Positions 1 through 6,046 of a stretch of DNA of 16,716 nt are shown piece by piece. Within the stretch, counting starts at the first letter, position 1. The number at the start of each line of letters is the position of its first letter. The stretch covers positions 1 through 16,716 of the forward strand of contig DBXZ01000062.1 in assembly GCA_002309795.1 (NCBI GenBank), given 5' to 3'. A program made the translations under genes and the position numbers. This DNA comes from Bacteroidales bacterium UBA1199 (GTDB lineage: Bacteria > Bacteroidota > Bacteroidia > Bacteroidales > UBA932). The notes under the pieces were generated by a model. The model ran no database searches. It had not been told where the DNA came from and was given only the letters and a program-made list of their open reading frames with translations.

Positions 1-689
1 TCCGCATCCAGGGCATCAAGACGCAGACCCACATCACCCTCGAGGAGATCGGCCGCCGAATTGCACTGGGCAACTTCCAGGAACTCAACATCATTGTCAA
101 GGCCGACGTGGACGGTTCCATCGAAGCGCTCTCCGATTCGCTCATCAAACTCTCCACGGAGGAGATCCGCGTGAACGTGATCCACAAGGCGGTGGGTGCC
201 ATCTCCGAATCCGACGTCCTGCTGGCCGTGGCTTCCAACGCCATCATCATCGGCTTCCAGGTCCGCCCGATGCCGGGCGCCCGCAAGCTGGCCGAGAAGG
301 AATCCATCGAAATCCGTCTCTATTCGGTCATCTACGACGCAATCGAAGAGGTCAAGAGCGGTATCGAAGGCATGCTGGCTCCCGAACAGAAAGAAGAGGT
401 CACCGCTACGGCCGAGGTCCGCGAAACCTTCAAGATCTCCAAGGTCGGTATCATCGCCGGCTGTATGGTCAAGGAGGGCAAGCTGACCCGGACCGCCAAG
501 GTGCGCGTCATCCGCGACGGTATCGTGATCCACACCGGTTCGCTCGGCTCGCTCAAGCGATTCAAGGACGACGTGAAGGAGGTAGCTGCCGGATTCGACT
601 GCGGCCTGAATATTGAAAGCTACAACGATATCCAGGTGGGCGACGTGATCGAGGCATTCGAGATCGTAGAGATCAAACGCAAACTCTAA
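1..689 (+). CDS. infB: Translation initiation factor IF-2, C-terminal part (5' end outside window)
   Basis: IF-2 is the GTPase that places initiator fMet-tRNA on the 30S subunit and promotes subunit joining. Only its C-terminal third is here; the reading frame is open from base 3 and the gene begins before the window. The G domain is absent. Visible are the domain III stretch ([11 protein letters not shown], then [13 protein letters not shown]) and the C2 domain, with [13 protein letters not shown], the GCMVKEGKL turn and a GDVIEAFE ending. C2 is the part that binds fMet-tRNA in the family. The GTG at 108 lies inside the conserved KADVDG motif and is not the true start. The stop is seven bases before the next gene on the same strand, so the two may share a transcript, although their functions are unrelated. 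Identification is secure. Confidence 0.96.
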   Translation, partial: RIQGIKTQTHITLEEIGRRIALGNFQELNIIVKADVDGSIEALSDSLIKLSTEEIRVNVIHKAVGAISESDVLLAVASNAIIIGFQVRPMPGARKLAEKESIEIRLYSVIYDAIEEVKSGIEGMLAPEQKEEVTATAEVRETFKISKVGIIAGCMVKEGKLTRTAKVRVIRDGIVIHTGSLGSLKRFKDDVKEVAAGFDCGLNIESYNDIQVGDVIEAFEIVEIKRKL

Positions 690-696
690 ACACCTT

Positions 697-1887
697 ATGA
701 AGAGCATTTTCAGATATCTGGCAGGCGGTTTCGCCGCACTCGCGCTGGTCTTTTCGACGACCGGCTGCGGGCACGACGAATGGCCCGACCCGGAGTCTTC
801 GTCGGTGCTCTTCTATATGGAGGCGAACAACTCGCTCTCCGGCTGGGCCTACGACTTCATGTACCAGCTGACTGATGGGTATCTGCCCGAACGGAACACC
901 GGAAAGTGCGAAGTGCTGGTCTATTGCCACATGCCGTCGAGCGCCCCCAAGCTGATGAAACTCACCCGCCGGGCCAACGGCACCGGACTGGATACGCTGC
1001 TGATCAAGATTTACGATCAGGCCACCAACTCCGCATCGGCCGAAACGCTCCGCCAGGTCATCCTGGACGCGGAGGCGATTGCCCCGGCCGCCCATCACGG
1101 ACTGGTCCTCTGGTCGCACGCCACCGGGTATCTTCCCACGGGTTATACCGCCAACCCGGTCGAGTCGGACAAGCCATCGCTCCTTTCCTTCGGTTCGGAC
1201 TACGACTATCCGGAGGAGATGGAAATCACGGATCTGGCTAGTGCCCTCCCCTTCCACTACGACTTCATCCTCTTCGACTGCTGCCTGATGGGCGGCGTGG
1301 AGGTGGCCTACGAACTGAAGGACAAGTGCGACTATATCGCCTTCTCGCCCACTGAAATCATGGCAAAGGGTTTCCCCTACTACGTGATGCTGGAGGCCCT
1401 CTGGAACGGACAGACCACCGAGCAGGCGCTCAAGGCCATCTGCCAGGAGTACTACAATTATTACGACAATCTCTACCAGCTCTGGAAACAGGGCTATGGC
1501 AGCGCCACCGGAGGAACCGTGACCCTGGTCAAGACCGCCAACCTGGAGACGCTGGCCGAGTCGTGCCGGACGGTCTTCACCAACCACCGCGACGCTATCT
1601 ACACGCTGGATTTCAACGGCGTGCAAAAGTATTACCAATACAACTGGCACTGGTTCTTCGACCTGGGCGATATCGTGGAGCAGGTGGCCACACCGGCCGA
1701 ATACGCCGATTTCCAGACCGCACTGAACCAGGTCATCGTCTACAAGGCGTCCACGCCGGATTTCATGTACATCCCCATTACAAAGTATTCGGGCCTCAGC
1801 AGTTACCTGCCAAGACCCGAATATACGTACTTGAACAATTTCTACACCTCGCTGGCCTGGAACAAGGCCACCGGACTCGTAGAATAA
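697..1887 (+). CDS. Clostripain-family (C11) cysteine peptidase, lipoprotein
   Basis: This is a predicted surface or periplasmic cysteine endopeptidase of family C11 (clan CD), a family that usually cleaves after Arg or Lys. A signal peptide ends in the lipobox TTG-C, making Cys24 the lipidated residue. The caspase-like core shows the catalytic His motif LVLWSHATGY (His141) and the catalytic Cys motif LFDCCLMGG. By alignment with the usual DACLMG motif, Cys196 is the nucleophile and Cys195 is an extra neighbour. The length, 396 residues, fits the short gut C11 lipoproteins rather than the larger heterodimeric clostripain. The ATG follows the infB stop by seven bases with no promoter between, so read-through from infB is likely. 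It converges on the rubrerythrin gene with only six bases between. Family assignment is strong; substrate is unknown. Confidence 0.88.
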   Translation: MKSIFRYLAGGFAALALVFSTTGCGHDEWPDPESSSVLFYMEANNSLSGWAYDFMYQLTDGYLPERNTGKCEVLVYCHMPSSAPKLMKLTRRANGTGLDTLLIKIYDQATNSASAETLRQVILDAEAIAPAAHHGLVLWSHATGYLPTGYTANPVESDKPSLLSFGSDYDYPEEMEITDLASALPFHYDFILFDCCLMGGVEVAYELKDKCDYIAFSPTEIMAKGFPYYVMLEALWNGQTTEQALKAICQEYYNYYDNLYQLWKQGYGSATGGTVTLVKTANLETLAESCRTVFTNHRDAIYTLDFNGVQKYYQYNWHWFFDLGDIVEQVATPAEYADFQTALNQVIVYKASTPDFMYIPITKYSGLSSYLPRPEYTYLNNFYTSLAWNKATGLVE

Positions 1888-1893
1888 CGTCCC

Positions 1894-2448
1894 TTATTTC
1901 TTGAAATAGCGGTTGAAGAGGCCCTGGAATCCCTGGCCGTGGCGCGCTTCGTCCTTTGCCATCTCGTGGACGGTGTCGTGGATGGCGTCGTAGCCGAGTT
2001 TCTTTGCCTTGGCAGCGATTTCCATCTTGCCTTCGCAGGCGCCGGCTTCGGCTTCCATTCGCTTCTGCAGGTTGGTCTTGGTGTCCCAAACCACTTCGCC
2101 GATCAACTCAGCGATGCGTGCGGCATGGTCAGCCTCTTCGTAAGCGTAACGGCGGAACGCCTCGGATACCTCGGGATAGCCTTCCCGGTCGGCCTGACGG
2201 GCCATGGCCAGGTACATACCTACCTCCGTGCACTCGCCCTGGAAGTGTTTCTGGAGTCCTTCCCAAACTTCCGGATCGCAGCCCTTGGCTTCGCCCAGTT
2301 TGTGTTCGGTGACAAAATTGAGTCCGCCGCCATTCTCGACGACTTCTTTGAATTTAGCTTTCGGCGCTTTGCAAAGCGGGCACTGCTCGGGTGCCTCGGG
2401 TCCTTCGTGGACATAACCGCAAACGGTGCAAATCCATTTCTTATTCAT
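1894..2448 (-). CDS. Reverse-rubrerythrin-type peroxidase (rubredoxin + ferritin-like diiron domains)
   Basis: Rubrerythrins reduce hydrogen peroxide in the cytoplasm of anaerobes. This 184-residue protein has the 'reverse' domain order. The rubredoxin-like Fe(Cys)4 site is at the N terminus ([12 protein letters not shown] with Cys7 and Cys10, EQCPLC with Cys23 and Cys26). The four-helix diiron domain follows, with ligand-type motifs [16 protein letters not shown] and KDEARHG. The classical rubrerythrin has rubredoxin at the C terminus. The domain order resembles clostridial reverse rubrerythrins, which take electrons from NADH through partner proteins; no partner is present here. It is the last gene of the tmk-side minus-strand cluster, 36 bases after the membrane protein gene. 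I see no clear TAnnTTTG box in that gap, so it may be co-transcribed. Function as an oxidative-stress enzyme is well supported; the electron donor is unknown. Confidence 0.9.
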   Translation of the reverse strand: MNKKWICTVCGYVHEGPEAPEQCPLCKAPKAKFKEVVENGGGLNFVTEHKLGEAKGCDPEVWEGLQKHFQGECTEVGMYLAMARQADREGYPEVSEAFRRYAYEEADHAARIAELIGEVVWDTKTNLQKRMEAEAGACEGKMEIAAKAKKLGYDAIHDTVHEMAKDEARHGQGFQGLFNRYFKK

Positions 2449-2484
2449 AGTTCAATTGGGTTTTATGGGTTGTTGTTTGATGAT

Positions 2485-3243
2485 TCAAAATCTTCGGCGG
2501 ATCAGTCCGCAAACGAGTATCAGCAGAGCAAGAAAGGCCGCCACGCAGACCACATAGATGCGGCCGGCCAGGATTCCGGAGGCCATCACGCGGTCCGGAT
2601 CGTCCTGCAGTTTCTGCAGGAAACGGGGCGCATTGGCGCGGTGGGCCGGCGTCTTGGCAATGATATGGTCGTCGGCCACCAGAACCGCACAGGAGCGCAC
2701 GTTGCCCCAGGGCAGGAGGGTCACGAGCGGACCTTCCTCCGTGTTCAGCGGCCCCTCTTCCGTCACGAGCGGAGTTTTGCGCAGGTCAGTGCCGACCTTA
2801 TAGGGCGAAAACTCCACCCGCGGCAGGTTGATCAACGCATCGGCAGGGATGGCCAGCACGAAGAGGGCAAAGATGCCAAGCGCCACCCGGTCGAACCAGG
2901 CCGGTGCGCGGCCGTTCCCTTCACGCCAGCTGTAGACCACGTGGAAGATGGCCATGGGCAGCAGGATGAGGCTGAGACCTGCCACGCGGATATGGCCGCT
3001 CAGCAGAGAGAACCCCAATGTGAAGATGGTCAGTACCAGGGCGACGATCGACATCGTCTTGCACCGCAGGGCGCAAAGAGTCCCGAGGCCGGTAAGCAGC
3101 ATCAGTCCGGCAAGCAGGACGCCGGCAACGACGCCCAATCCAATCCATCCGCCGGTCGCCACCGGATCCAGCAGCAACAGCAGACCGCCTATCGAGAAGG
3201 TCAGTCCCAGCAACGCGCGCGATAACCGGTCGAGAAACTTCAT
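2485..3243 (-). CDS. Six-TM membrane protein of unknown function
   Basis: I do not recognise this 252-residue protein. Hydrophobicity by eye suggests five N-terminal membrane segments (about residues 9-27, 32-56, 63-81, 86-105, 118-136), then a soluble loop of about 90 residues (137-225), a last membrane segment (226-247) and a basic tail ending RRRF. The loop carries a tandem pair of TEEGPL (161-166 and 168-173) and a segment with a hydrophobic strand followed by acidic residues (AVLVADDH). No catalytic motif is evident. The start codon overlaps the tmk stop by four bases (ATGA), so it is probably translationally coupled to tmk, and rubrerythrin follows on the same strand. Coupling to tmk suggests constitutive expression, but the context gives no function. 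The coding call is good; the function is open. Confidence 0.8.
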   Translation of the reverse strand: MKFLDRLSRALLGLTFSIGGLLLLLDPVATGGWIGLGVVAGVLLAGLMLLTGLGTLCALRCKTMSIVALVLTIFTLGFSLLSGHIRVAGLSLILLPMAIFHVVYSWREGNGRAPAWFDRVALGIFALFVLAIPADALINLPRVEFSPYKVGTDLRKTPLVTEEGPLNTEEGPLVTLLPWGNVRSCAVLVADDHIIAKTPAHRANAPRFLQKLQDDPDRVMASGILAGRIYVVCVAAFLALLILVCGLIRRRF

Positions 3244-3926
3244 CGGATAAAGAGCTGGTCGGCCGCAGCCGCAATTTTGGCAAAGATTTCTTTCGCCGGT
3301 AGCATCCGGCCTTCCGCATCCCCACAGTCAATACGCAGGAAGTGCGGGTCGCGCGCACACTGGGCCAGATAGACCTTGCGGACGCGTTTCTGGAATTCAA
3401 TACTGGCTTCGTGGATATCCGCCTTGCCGTTCAGGTAGTCCCGGTCGTCGTCCCCTTCGCGCGAGTGGTGCAGTTTGTCATCCACAAAGGAGATAGGCAC
3501 GTCCAGGAAGAGGTTCAAATCGGGTTTGGGAATGTCGTAGATATTGTATTCGGTATCGAAAATCCAGTCGCGGAGCCGCTCAGCCGATTCATCGTCGCTC
3601 ATCTTGGAACACTGGAAGGCGATGTTCGAATAGACGTAGCGGTCCAGGATCACGCAATGGCCGGCGGCGAGTTTCTCGCGGATCAGCGGTGCGGCGTCCC
3701 GGCGGTCTTCTGCAAAGAGATAGGCCACGACCTGCGGGTGAACCTGGTCGATGGCGCCGAAATCGCCCCGCAGGAATCCGGCGATCATTCCGCCCACGAC
3801 CGGCGCATCGTAGCGCGGGAAGTGCAGATAGTCGACCTGGCATCCCTTGGCGGCAAGGTGGTCCGTAAGCATCTTCAGCTGGGTGGATTTACCGGCTCCG
3901 TCGAGTCCTTCGAGAACAATCAGCAT
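3240..3926 (-). CDS. tmk: Thymidylate kinase
   Basis: Thymidylate kinase phosphorylates dTMP to dTDP with ATP in the cytoplasm, an essential step for dTTP supply. The P-loop GLDGAGKST begins at residue 7. The DRY nucleotide-binding motif DRYVYSNIAF is at 95-104. An Arg-containing lid region follows (about 165-195, SREGDDDRDYLNGK). I chose the ATG at 3926 because the P-loop then begins at the usual distance from the N terminus. The frame stays open 12 codons upstream, but that extension would cover the likely promoter and has no family counterpart. Length from this start is 228 residues, normal for the family. A TAnnTTTG box lies upstream at 3960-3967. The gene heads a minus-strand cluster with the membrane protein and rubrerythrin. 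Confidence 0.94.
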   Translation of the reverse strand: MLIVLEGLDGAGKSTQLKMLTDHLAAKGCQVDYLHFPRYDAPVVGGMIAGFLRGDFGAIDQVHPQVVAYLFAEDRRDAAPLIREKLAAGHCVILDRYVYSNIAFQCSKMSDDESAERLRDWIFDTEYNIYDIPKPDLNLFLDVPISFVDDKLHHSREGDDDRDYLNGKADIHEASIEFQKRVRKVYLAQCARDPHFLRIDCGDAEGRMLPAKEIFAKIAAAADQLFIR

Positions 3927-3939
3927 AGGGCAAAATGTG

Positions 3940-3947
3940 TATCTTTG
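3940..3947 (+). promoter_or_regulatory. -7 box for folP-like gene
   Basis: TATCTTTG matches the Bacteroidetes -7 consensus TAnnTTTG. It is 36 bases ahead of the ATG at 3984. No TTTG -33 box is evident at the usual spacing. It lies just upstream of the tmk start codon on the other strand. Confidence 0.6.
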
Positions 3948-3959
3948 CAAGCAGTCCCA

Positions 3960-3967
3960 CAAAGTTA
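3960..3967 (-). promoter_or_regulatory. tmk: -7 box for tmk
   Basis: The minus strand reads TAACTTTG, matching TAnnTTTG. It is 33 bases from the tmk ATG at 3926. A TTTC (three of four bases of the -33 box) is 19 bases upstream, inside the first codons of the folP-like gene. It faces the plus-strand -7 box with 12 bases between the two. Confidence 0.6.
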
Positions 3968-3983
3968 ATTTATTTTCTCGATT

Positions 3984-4703
3984 ATGGAAACAGGACAGGT
4001 CAAATTGATGGGCGTCGTCAATGTCAACGACGACTCTTTCTTCGCGGAAAGCCGCGCCGCCGGCGAGGAGGCTTTCATCCGCCGCGTAGAGGCGCTGCGG
4101 GAGCGGGGCATCCGCCTGATTGACGTAGGTGCCGTTTCATCGCGTCCGGGGGCCGATTATGTGAGCGAAGAGGAGGAGTGGCGGCGGCTGGAGCCGGTGC
4201 TGCGCATCTGGGCGCGGGAATTCAGCGACCTGGAACTCTCCGTCGACACCTTCCGCAGCCGGATCGTCAAGCACGCATACGATATTGCCGGCCGCTTCCT
4301 GGTCAACGACATCTCCTGCGGCAGCGAAGATCCCAACCTGCTGGGAACGGTCTCGTTCCTGGGACTGCCTTACGTGGCGATGCACCGCCGAGGCACCTTT
4401 TCCACGATGCACGATGCGTGGCACTACGACGATGTGACCGCCGAGGTGCTTGCCTTTTTCCGCGTCTTTGCGGCGCAGGCCGATGCGCTTGACATCGACT
4501 GGATCCTGGATCCCGGAATCGGCTTCTCCAAGACCTCGGAGGAGAGCCTGACGCTGCTGCGCAACCTTGCCCGTTTCCGTGACGAGTTCCACCGCCCCAT
4601 CCTGGTGGGCGTGGCCGACAAGCGTATCACAAAACTCGTGTCCCAAGACGAATTGCACCGTCTTGCGGTACAAGGCGGTGCAACCATTCTCAGGGTTCAC
4701 TGA
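3984..4703 (+). CDS. folP: Dihydropteroate synthase-like protein, short and divergent
   Basis: The family condenses p-aminobenzoate with a pterin pyrophosphate to make dihydropteroate for folate, using a TIM-barrel fold in the cytoplasm. Most of the family's order of motifs is present: MGVVNVNDDSFF (9-20), IDVGAVSSRPGAD (46-58), SVDTF (86-90), VNDIS (107-111), MHRRGT (133-138), LDPGIGFSKT (175-184), VGVADK (208-213) and ILRVH (235-239). Likely pterin-site residues Asn13, Asp88, Asn108, Asp176, Lys213, Arg237 and His239 remain. The usual TPDSF is NDDSF here, and SRK is ADK. The span from Lys213 to Arg237 is about ten residues shorter than in E. coli FolP (Lys221 to Arg255). The protein stops directly after RVH, losing the last barrel helix. 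At 239 residues it is clearly shorter than the usual 270-280. It may be a low-efficiency enzyme, an altered one or a degenerating one. Confidence 0.82.
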   Translation: METGQVKLMGVVNVNDDSFFAESRAAGEEAFIRRVEALRERGIRLIDVGAVSSRPGADYVSEEEEWRRLEPVLRIWAREFSDLELSVDTFRSRIVKHAYDIAGRFLVNDISCGSEDPNLLGTVSFLGLPYVAMHRRGTFSTMHDAWHYDDVTAEVLAFFRVFAAQADALDIDWILDPGIGFSKTSEESLTLLRNLARFRDEFHRPILVGVADKRITKLVSQDELHRLAVQGGATILRVH

Positions 4704-4711
4704 CGCGAAGC

Positions 4712-6001
4712 TTACTTCACGTAGTAATCGATCATCTTGTTGATGGCCCGTTCACAGACCGGGCAGAAACCGGGTGCGGTGTTGTTCTTCATCCGGCACT
4801 CATAATAGGGCCGCCAGACCCCCTTGGCACTGTAGCCGCCGCCCTCGAAGAGGCCGACCACACCAATATAGGAGGAGTCGTTCGGGGTCGGTACCGGGGT
4901 GCCCGGCACGATCAGGTCCGCCCATTTGCTTGCGAAATCCGCCTGCGTGGTGATGTTGGGTTCCCACGGCTCCACGCCGGCGGGATACATGTTCTCATAC
5001 GCCACGTCCGATTCATAATACTCGTCGCCCAGGCCGGCAAAGCTGTGGCCGAACTCATGGACGAAGACGTATTCGGTGCGGGAATTGTCGGCCGTGCTCA
5101 GCGCGTAGTAGTTGTAGATGCCGCCGCCACCGTATTTCTCCTCGTTGACCAGCACGTAGATGGCGTCGTTGGGCGCGCCCGAGGCGAGTTTCGCCACCGC
5201 CTTGTGGTCGGGCGCCGTCAGGTAGCGGTCAATCCCGAAGGTGTAGAAGTTGGAGCAGGCCGCCGTATTGCGCCAGATGCCCTGGTGCGGGATATCGGTG
5301 CCGGCATCCTGCGAAACGGATTCCACCACCCAGACGTTGAAGTCGTTCCTGCGCGACTGGAAAGGCTCGATACGGAAGAGGAAGGTCATCATGCGCTCCA
5401 CGTCGGCGCGGTATTTCTCCATATCCTCGGCGCGATAGCCCTCGGCCACGATACAGAGGTCCACCTTCTTGTCGGAAGGGCCGTTGACCATCCAGGGAAT
5501 CACTTTGAAGTCGTTCTCGGCTTCGCGCGAGATGGCCGGGTCGGCGGGATCCACGTCAAAGCGCAGCAGTTCCCTGTGGCCGCCGGTTTCCGGAACGCGG
5601 GCGGTCACCACCACCGTCACCTTGCCCTTGGGGAAGGGAATCCACGCGGAATTGGTGAAGGCCTTGCTGACTTTCTCCGCCTCCGCGGTGGTGCGCCACT
5701 CCTGGAAGAGCGAGCTGAAGCCGCGGCTGAAGATCAACTTGCCGTCGGCCGAATAGACGTCGGTGGCATACTCGCCGTAATCGAACGGCGGAATGAGATG
5801 GGTGCGGGTTCCGCTCCACCCCTTTTCAAATACCAGACCGTCCAGATATGCAAACTGTTCAGCGGCGTTGCCGGCGAAGATCAGGTCGATCCGCAGCCGG
5901 TCATCCGTGAAATAGCGGCCGTAGCGCGGCTGGTCTGCCGCCTGGCACGCAGCGAAGGAGAGCACCAGCACTCCCAGCGCAAGGGTAATAAATCTTTTCA
6001 T
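4712..6001 (-). CDS. M64-family metallopeptidase, lipoprotein
   Basis: Family M64 contains IgA-type zinc endopeptidases and many uncharacterised Bacteroidales lipoproteins. The zinc site is clear: HEFGHSFAGLGDEY, with His315 and His319 as ligands, Glu316 as the catalytic base and Asp326 as the probable third ligand. A signal peptide ends FAA-C, so Cys19 is predicted to be lipidated. An N-terminal beta-rich domain of about 170 residues precedes the peptidase domain, which opens with the typical DLCIVAEGY. A late Cys group (YYECRM, then FCPVC) could form disulfides or bind metal. Length, 429 residues, is typical. The start codon is only six bases from a -7 box shared in an inverted repeat with the DPP III gene. 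The 3' end meets the folP-like gene eight bases away. Assignment is strong; the natural substrate (mucin, immunoglobulin or diet protein) cannot be told. Confidence 0.9.
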   Translation of the reverse strand: MKRFITLALGVLVLSFAACQAADQPRYGRYFTDDRLRIDLIFAGNAAEQFAYLDGLVFEKGWSGTRTHLIPPFDYGEYATDVYSADGKLIFSRGFSSLFQEWRTTAEAEKVSKAFTNSAWIPFPKGKVTVVVTARVPETGGHRELLRFDVDPADPAISREAENDFKVIPWMVNGPSDKKVDLCIVAEGYRAEDMEKYRADVERMMTFLFRIEPFQSRRNDFNVWVVESVSQDAGTDIPHQGIWRNTAACSNFYTFGIDRYLTAPDHKAVAKLASGAPNDAIYVLVNEEKYGGGGIYNYYALSTADNSRTEYVFVHEFGHSFAGLGDEYYESDVAYENMYPAGVEPWEPNITTQADFASKWADLIVPGTPVPTPNDSSYIGVVGLFEGGGYSAKGVWRPYYECRMKNNTAPGFCPVCERAINKMIDYYVK

Positions 6002-6007
6002 CGACTA

Positions 6008-6015
6008 CAAAGATA
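6008..6015 (-). promoter_or_regulatory. -7 box for the M64 peptidase gene
   Basis: The minus strand reads TATCTTTG, six bases ahead of the ATG at 6001. Since transcription normally starts a few bases after this box, the mRNA would have almost no leader. No TTTG -33 box is seen. Confidence 0.6.
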
Positions 6016-6031
6016 GTGAAAACACTTTTTG

Positions 6032-6039
6032 TATCTTTG
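6032..6039 (+). promoter_or_regulatory. -7 box for the DPP III gene
   Basis: TATCTTTG lies seven bases ahead of the ATG at 6047, again leaving almost no room for a leader. No TTTG -33 box is seen at 19-20 bases upstream. It mirrors the box at 6008-6015. Confidence 0.6.
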
Positions 6040-6046
6040 TAGCACT

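Larger units (their letters stand above)
6005..6042. repeat. Perfect 11-bp inverted repeat holding two divergent promoters
   Basis: CTACAAAGATA (6005-6015) and TATCTTTGTAG (6032-6042) are exact reverse complements separated by 16 bases. Each arm contains a TAnnTTTG box pointing away from the centre, one to the M64 gene and one to the DPP III gene. The arms extend beyond the promoter box on both sides, so the symmetry is longer than two promoters alone would require. Confidence 0.85.

Noticed and set aside
673..1650. An open minus-strand frame of 325 codons across the C11 peptidase gene
   Set aside because: Antisense to a gene with signal peptide and both catalytic motifs; no support of its own.
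1895..1908. Small palindrome near the convergent end of the C11 and rubrerythrin genes as a terminator
   Set aside because: Only about 5 A/T pairs with a four-base loop, lying inside the rubrerythrin coding end, and no T-tract follows.
2449..2495. A promoter for rubrerythrin in the gap after the membrane protein gene
   Set aside because: The best candidate, AGATTTTG on the minus strand, matches only the TTTG half of the -7 box.
1939..3225. An open plus-strand frame of 428 codons across rubrerythrin and the membrane protein
   Set aside because: It spans two minus-strand genes and their gap, and its translation is low-complexity.
4701..4743. Possible frameshift at the end of the folP-like gene: skipping one T after RVH would read RVHD and 12 more residues
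   Set aside because: The restored Asp fits the family's RVHD motif, but the residues after it do not look like a final helix and the bases also encode the M64 C terminus. It is too short to decide without reads or relatives.
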